Assembly (NCBI GenBank): GCA_025201765.1
Contig: MU623418.1
Span: forward strand, 62,001-126,000
Reading direction: 5' to 3'
Length of the DNA: 64,000 nucleotides
Origin: Daldinia sp. FL1419
Taxonomy: Eukaryota; Ascomycota; Sordariomycetes; Xylariales; Hypoxylaceae
The notes below the pieces were generated by a model that worked only from the letters and a program-made list of their open reading frames with translations, was not told where the DNA came from and did not search any database. The translations under genes were made by a program, and so were the position numbers. Every line of letters starts with the position of its first letter. Position 1 is the stretch's first letter. Below are positions 1 through 12,800 of this stretch, in pieces.

Positions 1-3000
1 TTCGAATCGAGTCAAAGACCAACTGCCGCCAGCACCCACTACAGCAGCTCAGATACCAATTAATGCTAGCTCGAAAATTAATTCGGGACAACCGCTAAAT
101 AATTCATTATTTACTACACAACCCGAAAAGCCTGTAGTCACAAGTATCGAGCAGACACCTAGTAGTAGTATTCATACAATCCCACAGCTTCCTACTACAC
201 AACCATCTACACAGCAATCTCCTAAAGATGATACCCGCGAATTTCCGATCATGGATACGAGAAATGAGAAGCCACCGACCGATGCGATAAGCACAGCCGC
301 TAGTGTGACCGTAGGTAGCTCTGCCGATGGTATTCATCAGAACGAAAGTAGAATCGAAGCTATAGGAAAGGAAATTTCGGTAGCCCCTATTGACCCAGCC
401 CCAATCACACCGCAGCCCGATCCAGAAGAAACTCGATATTTCTCCGAGCCTGCGCAATCTCATCAGCCGGTTCGGGAGAGAAGTAGCAGTCCTACGGGGG
501 TTGCTCGACAAAAACCGGTCGCTGAAATCCTTACTGAGCCGCTGAGACCGTCGAGAGGGTCGGTATCCAATCATGCGGCATTGGTGACACCAACATCCCA
601 GTCGTCCAGACAGCATTCACAAGGCCTAGATAAATCCAAACTTATAGAGCAGAGTAAACGATCCACAGTAGTGTTTGGTAAACAACCCAAACCTACCGAA
701 AAGTCGGATAGATCGCTTGTTCAGAACCAACCGAAAGCCGGCCAGATGGCTAGCGACGACTACTTTACTCCCCTTTTCGTCCAGGCGTTTGCTACGAACT
801 CCAAATGGATGAGACCCTTGGACCAGATTTTACACCAGGCTCACAAAACATTGTCAACCCCCGATTCCTACACTCAGATACTTGACAACCAAGCTTGTAA
901 AGTTCTTAAAAGGGTCTATCACTTGCAACATCATAACAAATGGTCATTGCGTCAGCCAAAACGTTGTCCTGAGCCCACCCGTCAGCCCTGCCATTGGGAC
1001 GTTTTGCTCAAAGAGATGAAATGGATGAGAACGGATTTTCGCGAAGAGCGGAAGTGGAAGATGGCCGCCGCACGGAACCTTGCTTATGCTTGTGCCGAAT
1101 GGGTATCGGCTTCCGTGGAAGACCGCAAGACCCTTCAAGTAAACGTAATTATCCCCCCTAAAGTGTCCAGCGATATTGGCGAAGTTAGCATGAGCGATGC
1201 ACACAACCTCCAGAGCTCAGATAGTCAGCCGACGCCGGACCTTATCCCATCCGTGGACATGGACTCGCCAGTGGAACCAGACGACGAACCCCATGAGGGT
1301 ATCCTCGACACGGTGGCTCCATCTGCGATATTTGCCCTCGAGAACGATGATATAGTGTTTGCGTTACATCAGTCCCCAACTGCAGACCGGCTACTCGAAG
1401 AGCTACCTATGTACGGATCGCCTCTAAAAGTCCCAAAGTCTGACCTCACCGCACCAGAATATGATCCTGATGCTTCGTGGAGACGACCCGCACTACCACT
1501 AAGCAAGTTCGTGGAGGGTCGAATGGAACTCACACCAATCGAGCCGCCGAAGAAGCGAAGTCGATATAACTACGCGCAGGAAGATGATGAGGACGATGGA
1601 GTCGTTTTCGGTCAGTCAGGCAGCAGCCAACCTCGGCTAGAACCAGAGAATCCCGACGTGGCGCTATTCCGACCCGAGAATAAAAGTTTTAGAGATAGAC
1701 TACACGCTGGACACCAATTTCGCCCACCGAATGAGCATACTATGCCGTTCCAGTCGTTTTACGAGTGTCGCAGCCCTTCTCAATGGATACAGTCCGAGGA
1801 CGATGAACTTAAAAGCCTCGTCCGCGAATATTCATATAATTGGTCTCTTATATCTAACATACTTTCTTCCAAGTCCCTATTCAGCTCTGGGGCCGAGAGA
1901 CGTACACCATGGGAATGTTTCGAGCGATGGGTTATGCTTGAAGGGCTTCCCCACGATATGCAGAAAACACAATATTTCAAGCTTTGGCAGGGCAGAATTG
2001 AATCGTCACAACAAGTTATTCGACAACACCAAAACGCGATGCAGCAGCAAGCACAGCAGCAAGCACAGCAAACCAGCTCTAATGGTCCCGTTACACCGAT
2101 ACCTAAGCGGCGGTATAATGTTCCACTAAAGGTAGAAAGGCGGCGCAACCAGAAGCACTTGACGATGATAGACGCAATGAGAAAGCTTGCAAAGAAGCGT
2201 GAGACAGCCATACAAAAGCAGCAGCATGCCGCTTCCCTTGCAGCAACGAGAAAACCAAATGAAACTCCTCAGCAAAGGGCCCCAACGAAGACTCCGAGGG
2301 AATATAGTATCATGAGGTTTGAGCGAGACCAAGCAATGGCCGAGAGATTAGCCGAGAGGATGGCCCAACAGCAGCGCCAAGAGGCTCAGCGTCGAGTATG
2401 AAGCACTCCCTCATTACCCTCCGAATATTAACCAAGTGACGCTAATATATATACACATAGGCTGCCCTACAAAGAGCACAACAAGGACAAGCTGCCCAAA
2501 TAGCAGCTGCCCAAAATGTGAATCAGCTCCCGCAGAATAATCCTCAGATGGCCGCCTCTCACCCCCATGCGGCTATGGCTCGTGTTGGTGCCCCGAACCA
2601 GATCCCGATGAACAGTCAAGGTCGTCCGCGCATGCCAATGCATGCCACCCCTAATGGGACAGGCACCACCAACCACATGAGCGGTGGACTTGTTCCTCCT
2701 ATGCAGATGAATGGCGCATCTCAAGTACAGATGCCTACAGTGAACGGGCAGTCACGAATGGCTATGCCCACTGCACAGCCAGATATTCAGCTCTTGATGC
2801 AGGCGCAGCAAATCTCCGAGCAACAGCGCCGGTCAGTGCAGATGCGGCAGCAGCAGCAACAGCAACAATCTCAGACTCCGCAAGGAAGCATGCCTTTACA
2901 GAATTCGCCTCCCGCTATGCGAGCCGCGATGAGTGGGCTAAACCAGAAGAGTTATCTGACTAATGCGCAAGCCCAAGCAATGATAGCTCAATATAATGCC

Positions 3001-3459
3001 GGAAGTGGATCAGGAATGTCAACGCCTCCCGCGCCAGGTCTTGCTATGACATCCCAAGCAGGGTCACCGCGACCAAACGCAACAATACCTCAGCCAACGC
3101 ATCAGACATACGTCTCACAGCTCCAACATATTGAGAGTCAAATTAGACAACAAAACCCCAACACGCCACAAGACATGGTTCGTGAGATGGCAAGACAGTT
3201 GCTTAATAATCGACATAATAGTCATAATCTCGCACAATCCGCGATGAATGCTGCTGCAGGAGGGACAGGCCATGCTGCCGCCGCTAACGGACCACATCAG
3301 TACGCACAGCTGCTTAGGGCTCAGCAACAGCAACAAGCTGCTGCGGCCGCTGCAGCCCAAGCCCAGCAGGCTCAGGCTCAGGCTCAACATGGAGCACAAC
3401 AGCAACATCAACGGAACTCGAGCGGAAGCGCGACACCAACACCGTCGATCCCAAAGTAA
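1..3459 (+). CDS. EAF1: Eaf1/Vid21, NuA4 histone acetyltransferase scaffold subunit (5' partial)
   Basis: The frame is open from the first bases of the window, so the start lies upstream; ATG at 251 is internal. Two exons are visible: 2-2395 and 2461-3459, joined in phase 0 across a 65 bp intron (GTATGA donor, GCTAAT-like branch, ATAG acceptor). The protein has a disordered Ser/Pro-rich N-terminal part. An HSA domain follows, with its basic, aromatic core at nt 990-1110 (HWDVLLKEMKWMRTDF then EERKWKMA). After an acidic linker comes a Myb/SANT domain at nt 1770-1945 (SEDDELKSLV, NWSLISNIL, ERWVML). The C-terminal exon is long and rich in Gln, Ala and Met. HSA followed by SANT with a Q-rich tail is the Eaf1/Vid21 arrangement. 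In the family, HSA binds actin and Arp4 and the protein assembles NuA4 for H4/H2A acetylation in the nucleus. The stop overlaps a GTAAGT, but I see no convincing acceptor, so 3459 is taken as the end. Confidence 0.9.
2396..2460 (+). other. Intron of EAF1
   Basis: The donor GTATGA is at 2396, the branch-like GCTAAT is about 20 bp before the end, and the acceptor is ATAG at 2460. Without this splice the frame hits TGA at 2399. With it, the Gln/Arg-rich coiled sequence runs on uninterrupted in phase 0. Confidence 0.85.
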
Positions 3460-4530
3460 GTTCCACGGGGTAGCATATCATCCATTTCGTATGACGGCTA
3501 CCTGAGACTATGGATATGACGTTCCTATACAACATCAACCTCATCCACTCCGGGAAATCAGAACTGCTTCACTAAGGCTACGGGAGGGTATATTTTCTAG
3601 ACACGCCGTGCCGATCTCGACTTGTTAACGAGGAGTTTTCAAAATTACCTAGGTGGTGGTGGAGTCCTTCGAAGAAGAGATCCCTCTCCATTACATTACG
3701 ACTAATAGCAAGTCCCAGTGAGATCCCGCCCGCTACTACATCACTCTAGGGTTTCAAAACCATACCTCTTTTCCAAGAAGTCTTTCGTATTGATACCCGC
3801 GCGAACCCACGTCTAATTCCAAGTTCCGAGATCCAGGCGGTCGAGAATTCACTCGGTTCCTGCTCTTCACTCATAGGTCAGCGCCGCACCAAGAGGTTCT
3901 AGGATTTATAGCCTCATTGTGTAGGCATTGTCGTTTGAGGGATACGTTTCCAAATGTGGTTATGCAGTAAAGCTAACCAACTTCTTGGGGCTCGACTATG
4001 CCGATTAGTATCTGCGTCCGGGGTTTGTAAATAACTGCTAAAGAACTGCTATCTTAGCTAGTAGAGCCATCCTAGGCAGATAGCATTCACTTATGAGAAA
4101 AAAAGAATCATGACTACCTACCTAAATATAAGGCCATGAACCGTTTAACGTGATGATATTCTCGATAACGAATAATATGTTGTAAATCCATTCATATATT
4201 AAGTAGGTACCTACCTAACCCAGATGCCTACCTAGGTACCTGCAGGTAGGTATTACCTAGGTTAGATAAGTTCGTACAACATTCTAACCTTGCGAATACA
4301 GTACTTGAATATTAGTACGTATGTAGGTAGACAGCACTAATACCTCCCAGGTAAGGTAGCTACCCGCATATCGCACGCCCCACATTATCTATGTTCTCCA
4401 CTTTATTTTTTCTGTCCTGCATCAATTCGACTAATTCAACTCTTCAGAGTCTAAATTTTCTCGTGAAACTCAACTCTCGAAGCAAGCCAGATAAAAATAA
4501 AATAAAAATAGAAAAGATCAACACAACAAA
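3460..4530. other. Spacer EAF1-MAK11
   Basis: This holds the 3' region of EAF1 and the promoter and 5' leader of MAK11. A dense TAGGTA/TACCTA cluster sits at 4203-4266. The last 150 bp are AT-rich and pyrimidine-rich. An upstream ATG at 4391 opens an out-of-frame ORF that overlaps the MAK11 start. No gene was recognised. Confidence 0.6.
4203..4266. repeat. TAGGTA/TACCTA motif cluster
   Basis: About six overlapping copies of TAGGTA or its complement, including the palindromic forms TAGGTACCTA and CCTAGGTACC, lie in 64 bp upstream of MAK11. The same motif recurs in spacers throughout the window. Confidence 0.8.
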
Positions 4531-6006
4531 ATGGGCAAACGAAAGCGGACAGATGGCCTTGCCAGTGGAGGTCAAACCCAGGAGCTTACTATTCTAAAGA
4601 AACCCAAAACCACTGAACCGATATCAGCAACTGGGGAAAGCTCTCCTACATTAACGATTCAAGTTGTCACAGGGTCTTACGACCGGATTCTTCACGGATT
4701 GACCGCTACTATCTCGAGCGACGATCAGGTTGAGTTTGCTGATACATTTCTCTTCAACGCACACAACTCCGCAATACGATGCTTAGCTCTCTCGCCGCCT
4801 TCAGCGCCCGAACCTGGAAAATTACAGAAGGTTATGCTGGCTTCTGGTAGCAGCGACGAACGGGTCAATGTTTATAACATCTCGGCACACCCGCCCAGCC
4901 GTAAAGATCAGGACGTTTTATCGTCAGTCGCGCCCCGAAAGATATTAGAGAACCCCAAGAACCGGGAGCTAGGAACGCTGCTACACCATTCCTCTACCAT
5001 CACTAAGCTATCTTTCCCTACAAAATCAAAGCTTATCTCTGCTTCTGAAGACTCTACCATAGCTGTTACTCGAACAAGAGATTGGTCTTTACTGTCCACA
5101 ATCAAAGTCCCCGTACCAAAACCCCAAGGTCGGCCGAGCGGCGATACCGCAGCGCTGGGCGCAACACCGGCTGGCGTAAACGATTTCGCCGTACATCCGA
5201 GCATGAAGCTTATGATTAGCGTAAGCAGAGGAGAGAAATCCATGCGACTATGGAATTTAATGACGGCCAAGAAGGCCGGTGTGCTTAATTTCAACCGGGA
5301 TATACTACAGGAAATAGGGGAGGGGAAACATTCGCTAGGAGAGGGTAGGCGGGTAGTATGGGGTAGCACCGAGGACGGCGATGAATTCTGTGTAGGATTC
5401 GACAGAGATGCGTTGGTGCTCGGCATGGACAGTACGCCGAAATGCAGGGTTATGCCGGAGCCAAGGAAGAAGATACACGAAATCTGCTACTTTACGATAG
5501 ATGGTGCGAGCGACTCATCGCTACTTGCCGTGTCAACGGAAGATGGGAAAATCATGTTCTTCTCGACGAGGAGCCAGGATCTCACCCCAGGTAAACCGTC
5601 CACGGAAGGAAAGACGAAGACAACATTACCGGTAGCGAGGTTGATTGCGGAGCTTGGTGGAAAGGAAGCCGGGGTCTCGGGGCGTATTAAAGACTTCAGT
5701 ATAGTGAAGGTTTCTGGGAAAGACGGGAAAGACAACGTATTCATAGCGGCTGGTAGTAGCGATGGGAAGCTTCGCATCTTCAAACTCACCGTTGTGGAGC
5801 TCAAGGAGGCGATGAAGACGAAGACGGCGAAGGTGGTGGGCAAATTACTCGGCACTTACGAGACACAGAACAGAATAACGTGTGTGGAGGCATTTGTGAT
5901 GATACCCCGGCCAGAGGGCGTAGAAGATAGCGAGGACGAGCTAGAAGAAAGTTCGGAGGATGATGAAGATGAGGATGAAAAGGACGACGGTGATGATGAA
6001 TATTAG
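4531..6006 (+). CDS. MAK11: Mak11-like WD40 protein, 60S ribosome biogenesis
   Basis: Single exon, 491 aa. It starts with a basic nuclear/nucleolar-type N-terminus (MGKRKRTDGL). WD40 repeats follow, with recognisable blades: FLFNAHNSAIRCLALSPP, MLASGSSDERVNVYNI, LHHSSTITKLSFP, LISASEDSTIAVT, and AGVNDFAVHPSMKLMISVS leading to MRLWNL. It ends in a strongly acidic Asp/Glu tail of about 40 residues. This order and length match fungal Mak11 (human PAK1IP1). In yeast Mak11 acts in the nucleolus with early pre-60S particles around Rlp24/Tif6. The start is the first ATG that gives the conserved KRKR N-terminus. An overlapping upstream ORF from 4391 could lower translation if it is in the transcript. 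Confidence 0.92.
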   Translation: MGKRKRTDGLASGGQTQELTILKKPKTTEPISATGESSPTLTIQVVTGSYDRILHGLTATISSDDQVEFADTFLFNAHNSAIRCLALSPPSAPEPGKLQKVMLASGSSDERVNVYNISAHPPSRKDQDVLSSVAPRKILENPKNRELGTLLHHSSTITKLSFPTKSKLISASEDSTIAVTRTRDWSLLSTIKVPVPKPQGRPSGDTAALGATPAGVNDFAVHPSMKLMISVSRGEKSMRLWNLMTAKKAGVLNFNRDILQEIGEGKHSLGEGRRVVWGSTEDGDEFCVGFDRDALVLGMDSTPKCRVMPEPRKKIHEICYFTIDGASDSSLLAVSTEDGKIMFFSTRSQDLTPGKPSTEGKTKTTLPVARLIAELGGKEAGVSGRIKDFSIVKVSGKDGKDNVFIAAGSSDGKLRIFKLTVVELKEAMKTKTAKVVGKLLGTYETQNRITCVEAFVMIPRPEGVEDSEDELEESSEDDEDEDEKDDGDDEY

Positions 6007-6328
6007 GAGTAATGAATCAAAGCTTGCGAATAATATCAGCCTACAATATTCTAGCAGCCATGGTAGTCAGGTCTAAGGAGGACAAATTTTGTCTGGAAAT
6101 CAGTATATGGATACCATCTTACGATAATAATTGGTTCATCCATATCAAAAACATTCCGTTTTTTATCTCCAGATCCATGGCAACGTCGAACGATGAGCGA
6201 TATTCGCAAGCTATTTAAAACAATATATGGTTCGATTATTAGGGGTGAAATTTTATCTTTATCATATGGTTTTTTTTTTCTTCTTGTTCTCTTGTTTGCT
6301 TCTGATGTTTATGAACCTGTCGATAACA

Positions 6329-6352
6329 CGTGCTGTGTTACGTGCTGTGTTA
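6329..6352. repeat. 12 bp perfect tandem duplication
   Basis: The unit CGTGCTGTGTTA occurs twice head to tail. It lies in non-coding sequence 320 bp downstream of MAK11. Confidence 0.85.
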
Positions 6353-6798
6353 CCAGAAAAATAAAGTACCGTCCAAGCTCCACGGTACACGACGTTTCCG
6401 GGCTGATGCTGGCCGAAACCTCGATTCTTTGCAGCAACGTGAGGTGGGTTGTACTGCATAAAAAAACGGCTAACCGAGGTGACCATTGCAGCACTCGGAT
6501 TTCAGGGCAAAACATCTGCTTCGACACCACAAGACCGTATTACAAATGTTTCTGGACCGTCGAGTGTTACAATGCCGACTTGCAGTGAAAAAGGCGTAGT
6601 TTTGTATACCATACGATCTATGGGATTTGCAGATGAAGATGCACGATGGTGTCACAAGTTGCTTCAGGCGTGCATGTTGCGGGGTAGCGACTGATCTACT
6701 AACCAACCAACGAAATCTATGCCATTTTTTTGCGGATTTCGCATTGGGTACGAAGACGGCTTAGTCCCGATGGACGGAGCATGTGATTCCAGGTCGAA

Positions 6799-6962
6799 CC
6801 AGGTACCTGCTAGGTAGGTAGTCTGCTTAAAAACCCCTTAGGTTGTAGGTACTATTTTGGTACCTATGCCCTCCTAACTAAAATGTACCTACATAGGTAC
6901 ATATGGTGTATGGACATGCTCAAGGTACTAGGTTAAGTACCTAATTTTAAATCATTAGGTAG
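6799..6962. repeat. TAGGTA/TACCTA motif cluster
   Basis: Roughly ten copies of TAGGTA, GGTACCT or TACCTA fall in 164 bp, in both orientations, between MAK11 and the INSIG gene. Confidence 0.75.
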
Positions 6963-7744
6963 TCGGCAAGTCGAAGCAAGCTACTCCCGTAGAGAAAGAC
7001 CCCGCGAGAATGTCAAGAGCGCCATCCTTCCCTCAAAAAGATTAGGCACGTATGGAATGATGTAGCTAACAGCTAGAACCCGCAGCACTAGGCGATCTTC
7101 AACGTAGCTCTAAAAGCTTCCATAGGTGGGAAGCAATTAAGTGCTGATGGGAAGTCAGCACCAAACCCATCTTAAGGCAGGGGTTGTATTATTATTAGAC
7201 AAACCACCGTTTTGCACATCACAAGAAAAGATGAGAGGAGGGGACCACTGGCTGATATCTTTTTCAGATGGCTAATAAGATGAACCGGATTACCTAGCAT
7301 CGCATCCGACGTTTATGTACGTCCGAACAAAACTTGTAGGCACCGGTATTAATTTCGACGTAGAAACTTGGACCAATAGTATAATCAAATGTTCCAATCT
7401 TTTTCAGCAGATTAAAACCCCCTAAAGTAACTAAAAATTCCATCTCATGTAAGAACGTTGAAGTTTTCCACCTCGAGCTTTAGCGCCGAATATTATGTAC
7501 TTAGGTACCCATGGATGTAAGACATTGATTGTCAGACATTGATTGTAAGACATTTGCATATGTTAAAATGCACTTGTAGTGGCTTATAAGCGCCGAGTCT
7601 AAATTAACATGTACTGATTATCGAATTCAAATAATGCCTATGCACAATGCCTGATTGTCTCAATGGTCTTACACGGCTGCACCTAGAAAACATTGAAATC
7701 ACTCCTTTATGGTTAGTAGGTGGGATGAGGTACCCGTGCTATGT

Positions 7745-7935
7745 ACATACCTAGGTAGGTATGTTCTCCATGTACTGTAAATGTAAGCTGGTAAGGGTAG
7801 GTAGGTACGACTGGTATGAATTATACGGGGGTCCTTTTAGTGCGCGTGGGTAATGTGGAAGGTACATGGATGGAACAACACCATGTCGGCATGTCCATAC
7901 ATATGATAGGTACCTACCTATGTAGGTACCTAGGC
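7745..7935. repeat. TAGGTA/TACCTA motif cluster
   Basis: Copies include CTAGGTAGGTA near 7750, GTAGGTAGGTAC near 7797 and a run of alternating TAGGTACCTA palindromes at 7907-7935. They lie 600-800 bp upstream of the INSIG start codon. Confidence 0.75.
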
Positions 7936-8127
7936 TACATGTAGTTTGGTAACCCGTGGACCTAAGCAATACAACATACTCCAATCGTTTCTCGTTCCTC
8001 TCAATATCAAAAAGCTTTCCTCTCTCCACCAACCATAACGCATAATATCGTCATCATTGCTACCTATCTTGCCTATATAATTTATCTATTTCTACCTTTC
8101 ATCTACCTGGGTATCATCTGTTCATCT

Positions 8128-8157
8128 TTTGGAGTATTTGGAGTATTTGGAGTATTT
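8128..8157. repeat. 9 bp minisatellite (TTTGGAGTA)3
   Basis: Three consecutive perfect copies of TTTGGAGTA, followed by TTTT, in the upstream region of the INSIG gene. Confidence 0.85.
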
Positions 8158-8538
8158 TCCCGACGTGGCGTTTGCAATTACCTGCAGGAGATATACAACC
8201 CGTCAGTTGACCACCAAGATCGGAATTCACGAAACTCTCCAATCCTTTTCCTTCCCGCCCCCCTCTCTCTCCACAGTGTTTCAATACCTCTTCTCGATTG
8301 TGTAGCCAGTCGATTAGTTTAATAGGAGCCTTAATATTGGCCACGCGGCAAAGTCAGGTGGCATTTCAAAATTCAACTTGCTTCCTCCCTCCATTGGCGC
8401 CGCCAACTTGATATAGCGTCCAACCCCTACTTTACTTTACTTTACTCGCCTTTCTACACTCCATTGTTTCTAAGGATTCGGTCAACCTTGAATATTAGAT
8501 AGTAGAGTTCTTAAGTTTGTTTTCACCTAACCGACACC

Positions 8539-9888
8539 ATGTCCGACTCTCAAGGAGACAACGGTCCGCCGTTATTACGGCCCATCCCTCGCCGACCTTT
8601 TAACCTGATCCCCAGAGAGCCGACACCCCCAAACGACGACTCGCCCGCCCTTGTACCCTCCGCCGACCCGGCACCTGTTCCAGTATTAAACCTCGAGTCG
8701 CTCAATTCTCGACTGCTCAACATGAGGAATACGAGCTTCACCCCCGAGTCCCCTACCCTTAGCCGCACAGATTCCGCACTTAACTTGACGGGGTCGACGT
8801 TGGCGGGCATTTACTCGCCATCCATATGGGGGAAAGATAAATTTTATATGGGAGCAGATGAGCCGGGTACGCCCTGGGGAACAGGTGCCGAGACGCCCGC
8901 CAAGAACCTAAGTGCGGATGAGCCAAACTACGAAATACAGAAGGAGAGGGCGCAGCCAGCACGAAGACGATCTTCTTTACATTCAGTAGCGCGTTCACCA
9001 CCGTTATCTACCTCGCAGCGTATATTCTATCACAGTTCACGTAGCCTGCTTCTGTTCGGTCTAGGTGTTCTCTACGGGATAGTAGCCGTCCAGTTGCGGG
9101 ATAGGCAGATAGCTGTAGAAGGGCTGGAAGTGCATAACCTACTCCGAAGCGCTGATGGTCATTACGATTTGAGGTACATGGCGTTCTCGGGCATGTGTGG
9201 GATCGTAATGGGTAGTCTATTACCCTGGTTTGACGGTGTCTGGGAACGAACTTTCGGAGGTGACGACGTAGTGGTTGAGTCCCCAGTAGAGCAAAGCATG
9301 GGAGACGATATGATCAAGCAGCCAGCCTCTTTTACAGACTGGGCGCTTGCGATTAGAGGCATTGGCGCCTTTGTTGGCATCGCCTTCGCTATCGTACGTC
9401 TTCTCCCATTATTTTTTCGGAAACATAGCCTCTTTCGATGTATTATATGTGCTTCTTGCTAACGATATATATAGAGGAAACTCCCATGGAGTTCGACGCT
9501 TCAAGTTTCTCTTGCGTTCGCTCTCGTAAACCCGGTATTATGGTATATATTAGACCGATCCATGTCTGGTCTGGTATTGTCGATCTTCGTTGGACTAGCC
9601 GGGTCCTTGATGTTACTAGGGATCAGGCCGGAAGTGATACCGACACCAGCAGCTCCTCTAACACCTTACGAGACGTTCGGCCCCGAGTACGGTAATGCGA
9701 CAACCGGTAGCGCTAGCGATCTTGATCAACAGGGACAATTAATTTGGGGAGTAAGCCAGGAGACGATTGCTATGGTATTTTGGCTATGGAGTGTCATATT
9801 TTGCTGCTGTATATGCTTTGGAAATATTGGGCGCTGGCTTGCAATCAAACGTGCCGCGGCGAAGGGGCGATGGGCTCAGAGGCAGTAA
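8539..9888 (+). CDS. ins1: INSIG-domain ER membrane protein
   Basis: Two exons, 8539-9393 and 9475-9888, phase 0, 422 aa. The intron is 81 bp (GTACGT donor, GCTAAC branch, ATAG acceptor). Residues 1-165 are a Pro/Ser/Thr-rich cytosolic N-terminus. Hydrophobic segments follow: SLLLFGLGVLYGIVAVQL, AFSGMCGIVMGSLLPWFDG, the junction segment IRGIGAFVGIAFAI continuing into RKLPWSSTLQVSLAFALVNP, LVLSIFVGLAGSLMLLGI and a final TIAMVFWLWSVIFCCCICFG. The RKLPW element just after the splice and the spacing of the helices are typical of the INSIG family. INSIGs sit in the ER membrane and regulate sterol synthesis; fission yeast Ins1 acts on HMG-CoA reductase. The exact target here is inferred. Confidence 0.88.
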
Positions 9889-12800
9889 GGAACGACAAAA
9901 AGAAGGGAGGGGCAGTTGAGAGATATCAACACTAATATCTTATCCAGCGCGGTAGCGGTTGCGAGAAGAAGGAGTAGCAAGGAGTAAATATTGTCTTAAT
10001 GGAAAAGCCCAGCGATGAAGGGGAACTAATTTATTACGACGACCCATAAAAGCGAGTTGGTTGAATTTATGTTTTTTCTGTTGGGCGGTTGGGTGATCGG
10101 AGCATTCTCTACTACTTGTATGGGGAAATAAAGGCGCAAACTCGGGAGCCATTTTGCGGGCTTGCATCGGGTCGCGGGGAATCGGGGGGGCGGCAATGGG
10201 ACACGGGATGAGTTAAGCGCGGTACAGTATGCATATCATCGCTATTCGGGCTACTAGGGACTATTCAACTATTGTCCTAATTTACAGCTTCGTTCAAGGA
10301 CCTACCTATCTATGTCTGCATGGGTCAAAAACTTGTTGAAACCGGCAGGTCGGGTGCCATAATGGGACATTGGATGTTTGAGGGTTTTGAGGGTTTTGGA
10401 CGTACAGTAACTACATGACGATTAGAATGTGAAAGTGTATGAAGACTCAGTATCAAGACGTACGTCTAACCGGAAGAAATAAGTTTACTATGTAAACGAC
10501 TTTCGTGATTGTATGTGTATAATCCCTCTAACCTTAGACCAGTTTCAAACCCGCAAATCGGATGCATACATCCGGGGCTTTTTTTTTTTTTTTCTTCTCA
10601 TCAGTTCGGAGTCGTCTGCCCACGATTGAGTGATAAGTGGCGGCTACGCTACATATTCCACCATCCATATGGCAGGCGAAGAGGGGTTTACTTGACAAGC
10701 CAAGGTCCCACTGAGGGGACCAGGGGACGAACATCTACGGATTGGTCGAATTAGTATGAGATCCTCGCATGTTAGCGTCATACATTTGATTTGGCATCCG
10801 GGCATCTGGGCATCTTCAAGGCTGTTCGTCTAACCTGTTCGTTTAGTTACATATTGAATAGAGGGTAACATGCACTCCGAATAGCCCAAGGCTGAAAAGA
10901 GCCGCCGGGCCGTTTAGGGATTGGGCTGGGTTAGGGAAGAATAATGAGATAGGTAACGTTAGTTGGTGGTGATCCGGATGTATGCTTCCTGCCAATAGTA
11001 GGATATTGATCTATTATATGTAGGCATATGTTAAGTCTCGTTCAGCTCTTTAATCAATAACTAATAAGAGAGTTATTTATTAGTTTAACTACATCAGATA
11101 TATCTCGAGTAGTTCGATGAGAAAGAGCTGATCTGCGACAAACCGCTACGAGCCAAGATTATATCAAGCTTTCTACGTTTCGCCAAACTCGGAGTTGTGG
11201 TTGAGCATGTCTCTAAATATACCCGCGTACGTCAGTTCAAAAGTCCACCTTGGCGTAGATTGCGCATAAGTGATAGTAAGGGCGATCTCCCAGTACGCCG
11301 GGTCATGAAGATTATCAATATTATATTCGAGACAGGGCTGGTTGTCCGACTCCAGTAGCGTCGATGCCCGGACGAAAGTAGCTCGTTCCGAGATCGACCA
11401 GGGATTTCCGGTCAGTTGCCATGGAAGAGCAAATTCATATTTGCTTATTTTTGGCTGTCCAGGGTTATGGGCGTAAATCTAGCGTCGAAAAGATATTGGT
11501 GTCCTTGAAATGGAGGAGCCGATTCCAACCACCTGGAACTGGGTAGCCTTCTTCATGCCATGTTGTTTCTTTTTGGAATGGTTCGTCATCTGGTTGGTGA
11601 AAGGACGAGCAGATGTGATACGAAGCCAAAGAACGCCACGCACGCTATGCACGTTGTTGGATGTTACCGGATGATCTTCAACGTGTGGACATGCTAATGT
11701 AACAAAGGAATAGGGACGTTTGTATTATACCGATATTATCAATCCTTACGATATGAGTGTAACGCTGACATATTCGTAAATTGAGGTCGGAGCAAGGAAA
11801 TTCGGGAATCAGCCGTGTAAGTCGAAGAGTAGGCGAATTTAGAAATATATCGAATATGCTAGGTTACCTACCTAGTTACATATTTTCCGGCTGTTAAGAT
11901 ACTAACCTAAGGTATTGTACCGAGCTACTGGTACATTCCCACTACTACTGCGTGCTACCGTAACGCGTAATGGATACCCCAGACGCTTTACTTAGTACCT
12001 AAGTCTTCCTGTCCCCGCATATACGGGTTTTGTTTGGCAGCCTCGCTCGACATGAAGTCATCGTAGTATATATAAGCGTCAAGCATATTAATTCGACAAC
12101 GCGACTCTTACGCGCAATCCGAACGAAAGATCCGGGTGCTTAGTATCGAATTTTTATATTGCAGTACCCTCAAGTAGTATTCGCTCGGTTGATAGGAAGC
12201 GGTGGTTAAGATCGTCTACTTCGTATTGCTATATCGAATATCCGAGTATCGAACAAGTCGTCTAGACCCTGGTGACTCAAGGGTCCTGCAGGTGGTCCCA
12301 CAGCGGACAATCACGCCTTTCCTACAATGGCTTAGATACCGTCTTTAGCAGCGCAACTATCGTTAGTGGGAAAATGCTAAGGTTAATGGAATGCTGTCTT
12401 ATTGTGGTGCTTGTGTGGTTCCTTCTGCCAATTCTGCCCTTTCTAGCCTTTCTACCCTTCTCTAGCCCCAGTTGCTCCTTCTGGCCCCTCTGGTGTCACT
12501 TATCATTGGCTTTGATTGTCTCATCGAGATCATCAGTCCACGTTAACTGTCCCACGAGCCAATCACATTATTCAATTCTGTCTTTGACGACCACTGAAAG
12601 TACCCCTACGACGTCAGGACTTTTTTTTCCTTCTCCCCAGTACTCTTCCGACTTCACTCTTCCATTCTATCGCTGGATCTAAGATAAAAATGTATGATGA
12701 CTTCTACATCCTTTTAACGTGCAATATGCTACAGAATCGGTATATACCATCATCCCCTTGACATCGTCTCCGAATCCGTACGCTTTTAGGCGTCTTCTCG

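Larger units (their letters stand above)
6007..8538. other. Spacer MAK11-INSIG
   Basis: No coding sequence was recognised. Contents include a perfect 12 bp tandem duplication (6329-6352), two TAGGTA-motif clusters, a 13-15 bp repeat around GACATTGATTGT (7517-7555), a 9 bp minisatellite (8128-8157) and a TTTAC pentamer run (8428-8446). The last 150 bp form the INSIG gene's pyrimidine-rich leader. Confidence 0.6.

Noticed and set aside
107..616. 169-codon minus-strand ORF
   Set aside because: It lies opposite the EAF1 coding frame, whose protein is clearly the real one.
3456..3461. GTAAGT overlapping the EAF1 stop codon, as a possible further intron
   Set aside because: No clear branch point with a nearby YAG acceptor leading to an open frame was found. 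The stop after SIPK is a plausible natural end.
12272..12682. 136-codon plus-strand ORF
   Set aside because: Leu/Phe/Ser low-complexity translation with poly-T and CT-rich DNA, no domain, and no orthologue recognised.
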